DNA from: Baylisascaris procyonis
Lineage: Eukaryota > Nematoda > Chromadorea > Rhabditida > Ascarididae
Assembly: GCA_037389465.1 (NCBI GenBank)
Contig: JAZARR010000250.1
Coordinates: forward strand, 3,395,001 to 3,459,000
Direction: 5' to 3'
Length of the DNA: 64,000 nucleotides
The notes beneath the pieces are model-generated. The model was given only the letters and a program-made list of their open reading frames with translations. It did not search any database and was not told the DNA's origin. Positions within the stretch are counted from its first letter, which is position 1; the number at the start of each line of letters is the position of its first letter. A program made the translations under genes and the position numbers. Shown piece after piece: positions 48,791 to 60,053 of this stretch.

Positions 48791-50770
48791 TGAGTGAGGT
48801 AACACTTCTTTGTGATCGTGGACAAAGAACTGCCCCTCACAACAACTAGAACATTCTATCATCCTCTAAGAAATTCATTGAGAAGGACAGAAACGTTTTC
48901 CAACCGAAATGATGAAATTATCACGCGTAAACTACAACTAGCAAACGCAGGGAAAAGATAAAGGATAAGTATTGTTAGCTGCTGTTCGCATTTCTCCTCA
49001 TTTTATGCCTTTCCCACCAAAAAACGGTTCAGGTTATCTCACACGGCCATTGTTAAGATACCAAAGCGTCCCTACCTAACGTTTTTCGTGCAGCAAACGA
49101 AATTACATATCGATATATTCTTTCGAGTTTCGAGAGATTTCTGCTATTCATCAGTTCCGGCTCACTATTTTTGATAGAAATAACAGCAGAAACTTCGGAA
49201 ATTTAAAGTTTTAGATGAATTTTTTTCAAAGTCGGCAAATTTCGAATTGTTCTCTGTTTCATTTTAGCGTATGTTTATGCTAAGCTTCATAATAAATCTC
49301 TGAACTTCCAGCTGGTCCCTGTTGATTAGGTTAAGTTGAGAGCGGATCGTCCATTTTATGATCAAAACAAATCATTCACTGCTGTTGTTCCTAACGGCTG
49401 TGTTCTCAGTAAATGAAATCAGGCATCCACTCGCTTCCAGTTGATAAAATTACTTCACCAGTGATCTCCCCTCCCCCTACTCCCTCGCAACCCCATCCCA
49501 CGGACCGAATCTGCTGCAAGCATTATAGGAATAGCATCAACAATGCGCTAATCTTGTTTTGGTGCTCTATCAAGCAAGAAACCATTTTGAACATAAGACG
49601 TGTGCCCATCCATGTGAGCAGGGAGCCCTGATGCTGAGAAGCAAGTTTCAAAAATCTACGCACGAATGAAGAGGCTACGCATGAATGAGCACAACTTTTT
49701 CCAGGCTGCACAGCACAACGCATACTACTACCGCCCTAAACAAAAGTCCGCTGACTGCCCTCGGATAACAGTACTGTGAACAGAATTCAGCCCTATATGG
49801 TCACTCTTAGCACCATTCCCATAGTTTGTCCTCTAATATCCATCCAGTGCTTCAAAAGATCGTAGAAGGGATGACATAAATTTCAACAGAAGTGACGTTC
49901 AGCGACGAGCTATATCCAGGAGCTGGCCCAATGTGACATGTTCTCAACGTCTTACAAGCTGAAAACACCGGCATTAATGACATAGCCCCCGTATAAAAAA
50001 CTCAGACGATGGACAACTGGTTAGTTCTCATCTCGCATACAAACTGGGCACGCCTCTCCGGTTTCAATCGAATGCCACTTAGCCCTTGTCGCTGGTGGCG
50101 AATACCCTCATCTATCGCTCCGGCTTCCTTGTCTCGTTGGCTGATGTTTCCTCGATGATGGACTCTAACTGAGAATTTTGTCAATCTTCACTATAACTGT
50201 TTCGATATTGTTGTCGGTTTGGGGTGGGGAGGGGGGGGGGGGGGAAGGAGGGCGGGAAGAGAGGTTATGAAACAATTGTAGATCTCTGTCCATTGTAAAC
50301 TTCCCACCAGTAGTCCGTCTCGAAGAGAAAAATGAGGAAATGAGCTTCGAGTTTCCTTGTTTGCGTTGTTTGTTATATCTATATTTTATTACTTTTGTCT
50401 CTTATTTGATATCGGACGTTTCATCGACAGTTTCTCTTAACTTAAATCACTGTGACAGCCTCTTCCTGGCCTTCACAAATTCAGAAATCTGCAGCGAATC
50501 GTCCATTTAATACGAAAAAATTCAACTAGAATGCGTCTTTCATTGGCTGCAGAGTCACCGGCCTCCTTTCTGCCCTTCCTTGCCCTCAACGATCGCTTTA
50601 ACATATTGTCATTAGCTAAGAGGTTCCTGTTTGTGACAGCGATGAGGCGAATTCAACTCATACTCGAAGATAATTTCTCGCTCGAATTATCTAATATGCT
50701 TCTAAAATAATTACTGAAGGCTCAATAAAAGTTGTACAAAGAGCGGTTATGTTGAGTGCATATCTCAACT
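48791..50770. other. Intergenic, GC-richer mosaic
   Basis: No intact gene. Short open frames on the minus strand at 49523-49723 and 50002-50184 may continue the decayed sequence to the left but share no motif with it that I can see. There is a C-rich tract at about 49466-49500 and a long G-rich tract at 50220-50264. Confidence 0.35.
50220..50264 (+). repeat. Long G-rich tract
   Basis: An interrupted G tract with a core run of 14 G, followed by AAGGAGGGCGGGAAG. It is the longest of the dispersed plus-strand G tracts in the window. Confidence 0.8.
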
Positions 50771-50938
50771 TTAAGTAGGAAATTTTGACGTTGCTTCACC
50801 ATCCAATAGCGGTGGTGAAAAACGAATCTCGAAGTTTCCTGCTTTAGTGATTGCAGATAAGACCAAACACTCATCGACTTCAGTCAATTTATGGCGAACA
50901 AATTTAAAATTTCTAAAGGAGCAAATTTTCTCTCGAAG
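50771..50938 (-). CDS. Candidate terminal exon of an unidentified gene
   Basis: A strong acceptor (CTCTCATCTTCAG) at 50939 opens a 55-codon frame to a TAA at 50771. The deduced peptide has good protein composition: LREKICSFRNFKFVRHKL, then TEVDECLVLSAITKAGNFEI, ending with FSPPLLDGEATSKFPT. There is no low-complexity bias. I could not find its upstream exon. The minus-strand frame at 51436-51645, ending in ATEKYDTLQKFQTSAIIDWN, also looks protein-like but has its own stop, so the two do not join simply. I recognise no domain. It could be a real last exon or a fragment of a lost gene. Confidence 0.35.
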   Translation of the reverse strand, partial: LREKICSFRNFKFVRHKLTEVDECLVLSAITKAGNFEIRFSPPLLDGEATSKFPT

Positions 50939-53900
50939 CTGAAGATGAGAGAATTCACACATTCATCGTTGCAATCGTTTTTTTTATTCGATAGCTAATT
51001 AATGATGCAATCATTCATACGGAAGTTTATTGCTTAGAAAGTGAATGTTACGCTAACAAATTTCAACACTTCGAAATGTTTTATGTTTTATAAAGTGCGC
51101 TTCAAATGGTATTTTAATAGTACGTTCATAGCATGTATATCAATGAAATAAACTTCACCACCATTATAATTTTTGAATAAGTTTTATTAATAAATGAATA
51201 GAGCAACTGAGTACATTCGGCTTTTTTTTGTTGGTGCCACTTTAATCAAGATACAGTAGACTCATATGATCATGCAATATTGCCAGGATGAGTTTCAATA
51301 TAATCATCCCTCTAGCATTTAATATCCATTGGTATATAGGCTAAATTATTGCCATATTCGCCTTAAGGCATTATTGGATTCGATCGGCTTCGTTGAATGC
51401 ACTCAAAAATACTTCATAATATGAGTGATGCTGAATCAAAGATTCCAATCTATGATTGCGGAAGTTTGAAATTTCTGCAATGTGTCGTATTTCTCAGTTG
51501 CTTCTTTGTTTCCGTTGGTTAAGTTGAAATTTAACAAATTTAAACAAACATCCGAAGACTTTTTATACAATATATAAGGAAGGAAAGTGTTGAAAGAAGT
51601 GGGCAACGAATAAAAAACCTTACAGATTTGAAAGTAATTTGTCATAAAATAGTAAAATTCGATTTGCTAAATGGTCATATTTAAAGTAGTGCCTGAAGTA
51701 AATCTACGATAAAACATTTCCGCTGAAGTTGCGAATAGGTTGCGAAAGGCAAAAAGTCTTTTTGCATGCATAGAGACTTCCTTTCTAGACATATTTTAAA
51801 TGTTTTACTTTTGAAAGTATGCATAGGAAAGTGAATTAAGGAGTCACAAATTTCTTACGCCTGAAAATTGTTCTACTCTACTTTTTAGCGTCTCAAAAAT
51901 AGGAATTTTTGAAAAGCAAAACGCCTCAATTCAATATGGTCTCATCATATTTACGTCATTATCGAAATCATAAATTATTAGTACTTTCTTATTTGTCTGT
52001 AATCAGAATCTAGCAATAGCTGACGTTTCGTCAAGCCTATATCACTCGAGAATATTAATGACGTGCCCACTTGTGTGGGCTGGTCATGACGTCATTTCAG
52101 TCGAAAATGTTCACAAATAAATTGAATTTTTACGTGTATCGTAGAAGTAAATTTCATAGGCGTTTCAGATAGTTCACCTTATTTATATCCTATTGTTTAT
52201 TGCTCACATTTATCCCTCATTGTTCGCATTGTTCTGAAAGAATTTATCACTTTAGTTTATTGCCCACTTCTCAGCGCTCACTTTATTAACACCTTTCAGG
52301 TACCGTTCATGCGAACTCTTTTAGCTCTCACCGTTATTCCATCATAGCAGAAAAAGGACTAATTATTTTTTAATGGATAGTTTTAAATTTTGGCAAAGTA
52401 AAGTAGAAAATTAAAGTTTGGGTGAAGTAGAAATGCGAATAACATTTGAAAAGTATATTAGTCGACGAATAACTCAGTGATTATATAAAGTAGCTCATTA
52501 TTTGGCTCATTGACTGCTTTATGAGTTATCACTTCAATTTCTCAAAGCCAATGAAAGAATTCAAAAATGAACTTTTTTAATGTGTCAAATTATTTCTTTA
52601 ATAGAAATATTTGTTTATGTAGTAATAACACCAAAATGATATCCCATAACCAAGTGAAAAGCCATGAAATTTATGGATGAGCAAGTATCTCTCATTTATC
52701 ATCTCTCTCAAAGAGTTGATGCCCAAAGGGTTTTGATGTGAAACGTTCTTGTGCGATCATTTCCCTAATTAAATTGCTGATCGCACGCGTTTCACCAATG
52801 ATGCACATTTCATTAGCGAGTTGCACTCTCATTGCGTTTATGCAATTTAGTAACAAGTATTCCTATTGGCGAATTTTTGATCAATCCTCTTTGTATGTGT
52901 GTGCGAATACAAAAAATTGCATTTCTTCTCAACTTTTTTTATATGAGGGAAAAAAATTTTTGCTCGTAATTGAGTGTAGTTAATTGCCAATTGAAAGGTA
53001 CGGCCAGGATATTCTGCTAAAATTTTCTTGCTCTAATTGCGTTCTACTCTTTTACTGTAATTTGAATTGTAACAACTTAATCTTACTTGCATTTACTTCG
53101 TTGCTCTAGAAGTGTCCTTAAATTTCGCGCTATGTGGATATATTTAATAGTTTTGTGAGGATTCTAAAAATTATCAGTCATATATAGAGTGCAATTTCAG
53201 GTGTTAATATTCTCATAATATATGTCACTCTTAAAAATGTATTAGTTTCTTTCGAGACATCTATAGAAATGTGCCTGCCATTCATATACTATCAAACGCA
53301 TCTATTACTTAAATTAATTTATTCACTTATTACTCAAGTACATATAATTAATTAAGAACTTTGCTGTTTATTGTAATATTTTTGAAGTTTTATAGGAAAA
53401 TTTTTTCAAATAGCACAGTTTCTTTCCGACCAATATTTTGAGCAAAAAGCAAGATTCTACGGTAAATTTAAAAAGTCGTTCGATGATTGTGTTTCATTTT
53501 TAAGAATGTTATCGGTTACAATATTTGTTATAATTGCATAATGCCACTGCATTTCCCTTCGAAACACTCCACCTATGTATCTATAATCAGTTTCAGTTCC
53601 TTGGTTTATATATTGTTTTTAAGAAGAGTGTTTAGTGACTGACGATGGATGAAGGCTTCTTTATAATTGAGAAATTGCAATATTTGATGCACTCTGTGCA
53701 TGAAAGACGTGGATAAATTATACCGTAAAACATTGAAGCAGACCTCGAGTGCAATCTCATACTGTATATAAGCGTGCAGTCGGACACGCAAAATGCAGAA
53801 GCCACCGGCTTTTATTCAAGCAAACACTACGTTTCTATCATGAGAATCAACAAATCTGCAGTGCTGAAAATCTTTTAAAATAACTGCTTCCTGAATGAAT

Positions 53901-56900
53901 ATGTATGCAAATCATAGTTATGAAAGTTATGTGCGTTGCTTTTTCTATCCACCAAAATCCACCCAGTTTGAATCCACCAAGGGTATATCTACTAAGTTTA
54001 TCGATAACACGTCGAACAGTAGAAAGATTAATTCTCTTCCGATTTTCACTTCAATGAATGTCTTACGATGAAGAAAATCAAGCTGCAGACCTATACTAAG
54101 GAAATCGTAGAACTAGTCGCCATAGCAACTAAAGTTGAATTGATTTCTTCACGATCATGTGTTAAAAAAGATCTAATGCTAATCTGATGCTATGAGCTTA
54201 AGAAAATGCCGTTTTTCTAAATATAATTCACGAAGAAATTGCAACCTTAAAATTGAGCATTATTGCAGTAGTTGAACATGAAATTCTAAGGAAAAGGTTG
54301 GTGGATGTCAGCGACATTTCTTGTCATTATAGTCAAATGATATAATTGGACCGATCGGTCTTTGCCATACTTCATTAGCTATTTTGTGATTCCTCAAATC
54401 TCTTTTCAACCTGACGTAAAAATTCAAAGCAAATTTTATAAAATCGAATCGCTATGAAAAAATAATGCCAATGAATCATAATATCATTACAATTCTAAAA
54501 GACTCAAATTTCACATGGAATTTTTGTGGTTTTTCCGCGGGAAAACTTTTCCAATATTTCTAAAAAATCTGATACAAATTTATATGCAATAGAAAATCTG
54601 ATAGAAATCTGATAGAAAACATACACATCCGTGGAAGAAAATGGAGGAAAGTTTCCCAAACATTTTGAGAATTCTTTATGCATTTTCAAGTTGTTCCCAT
54701 GAAAGTGCTATGAATTTTTGAAAGCAATCAATATTCTGGTCGGTATATGTCGACTTCGGTTGAATTTTTTCTAGATTACTGAGGCAAATTTTTTTATTTC
54801 AATTTTTTTCTTCTCCTTTGTAAGAAACACGAACCAATGAAGGAAAATAAATTTCTACAATTGCGGTCAATATTATAAATATGTTGAAGGTGAAATACAG
54901 CAAATAATAGCAAATGCTTTATTAGCGTTTGTTTTTTTTTTGTATTGAGAAAAGGAATATAAGAATATATAATTTCCCAGTTATCTGCTTTGCTGCAAAT
55001 TGTCGCGATCTATGCACATAAAGTCCATAAACTTATAATGAGATGTACGATTGTTTACTTAGTTGTACTTTTTGTGTAACAATTTTTAAATATCAGATGG
55101 ACGGTGAATACATTACTCTGCTTTCAGTATTTTGAAATTTCCATCGAATCATTTTAAACAATTACATTGATATTTTCGTCCATTCAAATGTTTTCTCCTC
55201 AAAATATGACCTCATGAATGTTAAAGAATTTCTAAATTATTTTTTCGCTACACAATTACAGTAATAACCAGGAAGTACCATAATATCATTTCCGCTTTCA
55301 CTTACTCTAAATTAAAATAAATTTCATGGAGAGATAGCACGTCCTCTATTGTATAGTGGCCATAGTCGAGTGGTTATAATTGCTCAGCAATTGTATATTA
55401 GCGTGATCACAATTATTTCTATTGAACACATTGAAAAGGGCACTCATTCTCTTCGAGTTAATTAGTTGTGTGAAACCAGGTAAACTTGAGCTGTCAGTTT
55501 GGAAAAAGTTACTACTAGTTTAGCGTACTCGAACAAGACAATACCACAACTCTAAAGGCTATAGGTTTTAGAGTTAGGGCGCTTCCTTTAGTGGTAATTT
55601 CGCAGTGTACAGCGCAGCATCGTTTCAACAATCGCAATTCACTTCCCTGTCCTTCATTTCTGCCAGCTTTTCTTTTGGTCATTGAATTATTTCTCAGGTG
55701 CCGCACTTTAATAAATGATAAATCGATTGGTTCTTTTACATGATAGAAGTACATTGATTGATTCTTTCTACAATTTTGAGGTTTCCGTGCAAAGTTCGCC
55801 ATCAATTCTAGGCATATATATATGGCTATTTTTGAATGAACTTTTGACTATGACATATATGTGCTATTATCATGAAAATTTGAGTTATTCACAAAGAATG
55901 AACAAGGCTACAATGTTAACAAAAACATAAAAGCACAACTTAAGAAGATCTATGAGATTTACATCTATTCGTATTTACGTATGCGTCAAGAAAGGATTCT
56001 TCATAACGTAGCGACACAAATAAGTGTTTGTTTATTGTCCAGTTCTTATGTTCAATTTCAATTTCTATCAATTATTTACTTTGTACCATTTTTGCCACAT
56101 TATATTACTCACAGATAGATGGGCGCTTATAGATGATGTCTTTATCAGAGCAGTAAAAATGTCATCTGCATTCTGCGGAGAATCATACATAGAAACATTC
56201 TAATGAGCTCATAAAAACACTATCGCTCTACAGATCTTCAAAGGAACAGTGGTGCAAATATACCAACAACTCCTCTGAATATAAACGTTATGGAATTATT
56301 GATGAAATCACTTGAAAGTCGTAGAATAAGTCGCATTTATGAATATTTTCTATAGCGCATTTTTACTTCATAATCAAAAAATTTCTATTTTTACACAAAA
56401 TGGAGCCATTTGCAACACAATTTGTAAGAAGGTCGATCCAACCAACCTTTGATGGATTTACACCGAATTCTCAATCGTTTTTCATTAGATTATTCTAATT
56501 TGTTGTCATTTCAACATCATTGCTAACATTCACACAAGGTGTGCATAATGTCGATTGCAGTGCTCAGATTGTTTTCGAACTGAATCTTATATCGCCGTTT
56601 ATAGTTCTGATATTCATAGGAATAAAGGTAACTGCTCAGTCTTTTACTTTCGATATGCGTCCGCATCTGGAATCCTTTGACATCCTCCAATTCTATCGAA
56701 GATTTTAAAAGACTCGAACCTGCATGACGAGCGATTAAAGGAGGAAATTTCATTAAACGTTTAAATCCACCATCCTGTCTCTATCCACTTTCTTTGCGGG
56801 TGTTAAAATTCGGAGTAGATTGTGGGAATACAGAATGGCAAGCGAATCCATCAAATTTTTATTTCATGCATCATTTTTCCACTATTTTTAGTACTCTCAA

Positions 56901-58879
56901 TGTTTGACTTTTTATTAGAGAAACCAAAATGAATGAGATCTTGCCTTCAGATCTCTTCGCTAACGCCATTTTGGCAATAAAAGATTAATATTTGCATTGC
57001 TTTTAACGTTAGCTGCATGCTTTGCAATTACGAAATCAATAGACTGCAGTACATCAGTTCGATTGATCCTGTTGCGCATACATTGAGTTAGAATGGGAAA
57101 AAAGAACCTATGTAGGTAAACACAAATACATAGTTTTTATTCTCAAGGAAATACTAATAAACCATTAGATAGCAATGATAACATAAAAATTGAGTAGTAC
57201 TTTAATAGATCGTGTGGAACCTATTGATGCATACTAAAGAAATGAATGAGGTTGCAAGTGGTAAGGTGGTGGCACTAACGTGGCGCCTTCTTGTACTCTC
57301 ATAAACACAATGTGTGAAACATGTTTCATTCAGTGATATAATGAATTTCTGTGAAAAAGAATGATATCATGTGCTTCACTTCAATCATGCACCATTCTTC
57401 TCATATATGGCCAATATTATTTCAACAAGCGGGTATGGACTGATACGGTATACATCTTTACATTCTCGTCTCCTCATCATCTGACTCCAAAAGTTGCCAA
57501 GAAATAAATAACGTACGAAATAATGCGCTCATGCTTAATCTAAATGAACTACTCGCATAGTTCTTCTGTGAGAGTGTTGCTTCTTTTGCAACCCTTCAAT
57601 GCGAAATTGAAAACAACCGGAAAATGCCTTCAGGTTCTTCCGCCTTGTAATGCCTACAATACGCTTAAAAGTGACCGGTCAGTGTGGAATATGGCAAGTC
57701 GCTTGATAATTTACATTATGTCTATTAAAGTTTTTAACTCTGGTTTGAGTTGTTTCCAAGTCCGAAATATCACCCGATCGGCTGAGAGGCACACACGTAA
57801 ACACATTGTTATGCACAGATACGGCGCTGCCACAATGCGCTTTTGCAAAGGAAATTCAATAAAGCACCCGAAACCTTTGCTTTCATGAACGCAGAACTTT
57901 AAAAGGAAGCGTCATAGGGCGACTTTAAGCCAAAGATGGAGAGAGAGACCTAGATGGAAAAACTATTGAGAACGGCAAAAATACGAATCTGACATTTCGC
58001 TATGCAGGTATGACGAGCTCATTCGATATGCATCCGCGGCACGCTTCGGCTGTTTCCTCAGACACCATACGGATCAAAGGAGAGAGTCGAGGTGTAGAAT
58101 AGTCGCATAATGGATAAATAGCCTAGCCCTGCTCGGGCAGCGAGAGATCGGGGATCGTGTCATTAACGGCTGCTCAACAGAGAAGTAAATTTAGCATTCT
58201 TCACTTATGATCAACATTCAATCTAACACACATTTCGTAAAATAATATTCCTTTTAATAAATGTATGCATTCAGATGTTTTTTTAATTTAAAAGTTTTTG
58301 AACTCCTCGAGAATATCGGTCGAAAATAAATTGTCGACATTAGCAAATTATTCTATCAGTATTTTCCATGGTTCGCATTCGGAGCCAATTGCCAAGTTTG
58401 TATCGTTCACATTTTTAAACCGTAAATATCTGAAAATTTCAATCGAATTAGCAAAATGCTTCATCCTTTTTTTTTAAATTTACGAACTTCTTACACACTC
58501 AATCCACAAAAAGAGTCGAAAATAGCTTTTTTTTTTGCAAAACACTACCTAGTTTTCTCTTAAAATTATCGACGTATTACCACAACTTTTGTATCGTTTG
58601 AATATTGAGAAGCTATGACTATCTCTGGTAAACATTTGAAAAAAACACATGTAAAGATTACTAGGCTAGTTATTAAGCATTTTCTCACCTTTTCTATGCG
58701 AATATAACCTTCTTTGATCTAGTGAGTGCATCTTATCAGTTGATATTCCGTTTATGCGCGTTCACAAATATTTCAATCATATTTTTTTCCTCTGAATCTA
58801 GCACGCATTGTAAGGAAAACAATTTGTTGGTGCTAAAAATATTTCTCTAATATAAACTTAAAAAACACCAGAAACGTGC
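50939..58879. other. Intergenic or intronic, no supported gene
   Basis: AT-rich DNA with no exon chain I can defend. Minor structure includes a 9-bp-arm inverted repeat GTGCGATCA...TGATCGCAC at 52751-52786. A locally GC-richer patch at 57890-58190 has open but unrecognised frames. Part of this interval may belong to the 5' half of the gene whose last exons lie at 60054-63348. Confidence 0.35.
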
Positions 58880-59071
58880 TTAACGGCATTTTTCTTTCAA
58901 TCGACCTATTTGATTTGTGCTAGAATTGGCACCTCGTAGAGCACCTGCATTATGGATGTTGTGCAGCTGTGAGAGATTTTTTTGATTGCAGCATTTGCAC
59001 ATCATCGCCGCATAACTTACTATGATTCTAACAAAACCTTCGCCACTATATTTTCCAACTCTGTAGTCCAT
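58880..59071 (-). CDS. Possible small gene, 63-residue hypothetical protein
   Basis: An acceptor-like TTGATTTTCTAG ends 4 bases before an ATG, as at the starts of the hydroxylase genes, and opens a 63-codon frame beginning MDYRVGKYSGEGFVRIIVSY and ending QIGRLKEKCR. A possible 54-base in-frame intron (GTAAGT...TCTCACAG) lies inside, so the product may be 45 residues. There is a small cysteine cluster (CKCC). No known family is recognised; chance cannot be excluded. Confidence 0.22.
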   Translation of the reverse strand: MDYRVGKYSGEGFVRIIVSYAAMMCKCCNQKNLSQLHNIHNAGALRGANSSTNQIGRLKEKCR

Positions 59072-60053
59072 TATCCTAGAAAATCAAAGGTAATCTCATT
59101 CCTTTCCTGAATCACCGAACAGCCAAGATCTGCACTTTTTCACTCGTTTACAATTGAGAAGTGTAATTTCTCACTTGTTCTCCAGAAGCAAACGCTGCGC
59201 AATACCAGATTTGTTCTGAAGAAAGTCTTTTCGTTCGTAAGCGTTTGATTAAAGCTTCATATTACGATTGCGATTAGAGATGAAAAAGTTCCATAGAAAC
59301 TGTATTTTCTATAAAGTTATATGCAGAGACTATCACTGTATCTGTCTTCAAATTGCACGCACAATTCGGTAGAGTTTATTTCGAACAAATGAAATTTGTA
59401 TGAAATTTTTTGCTAAATGAATATTGCATATTGACTTTTTTTTGCGAGAAGAAGAATTCTTTGCTGCTGTAAATTGAAAAGAGAGGATGAAACGAAAGGG
59501 AGGGACGATGAAACGAAAATGGCAAGCATCAAAATTTGGTATTTACAACCTTTGAGGAAGTTAATTTGCCGCAGTTTTAGATGGAAAAAACATCTTTTGG
59601 GGTATTTGTTCGAATATTTGTTCTATTTCCTAGAATCTATTCAACATGACGTATTGCCGCTTAACGGGATAAGTGCTATTGCTATAACGCGAATAGATTC
59701 ACTTATATTTTGAGGATTCAAAAAACGTCATGCTGAAGAATTTGAAGCACTTAAATAAACGACTTTTTAATCGGCATAATGAGTCAATCGAATGAGCGAG
59801 AGCTGCATAAATGTACAGATTATAGCGTAATGCCTATGATAAGTGCATATAGTTGTTGAATTATTTAATACTTATTACAGATGAATATGATATTCTATTG
59901 AATCTCGTTACTTTCCTTCAATGATTCTCGTTTCCTATCAAACTAAAGTATAGCTTGCTTACGACTTAATGAGAAAACACAAGATCATTCGTGCCTGAGG
60001 TAGGAAGTTTTAAATTTTTTCTTATTTTCTTTTTATTTTCACTTATTTTTCAG

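Noticed and set aside
53606..53800. TATA-like element and short minus-strand open frames
   Set aside because: Two overlapping frames compete, and the only intron that would join them is 30 bases, too short to splice. No domain is visible.
56559..56627. Hydrophobic exon-like segment AQIVFELNLISPFIVLIFIG with donor GTAACT
   Set aside because: It could be an upstream membrane exon of the right-end gene, but no intervening exon with the right phases was found. Hydrophobic frames arise easily in T-rich DNA.
57890..58190. GC-richer patch with a partly open frame (RYDELIRYASAARFGCF)
   Set aside because: The frame is interrupted by stops and the flanking signals are weak. No family or RNA fold was recognised.
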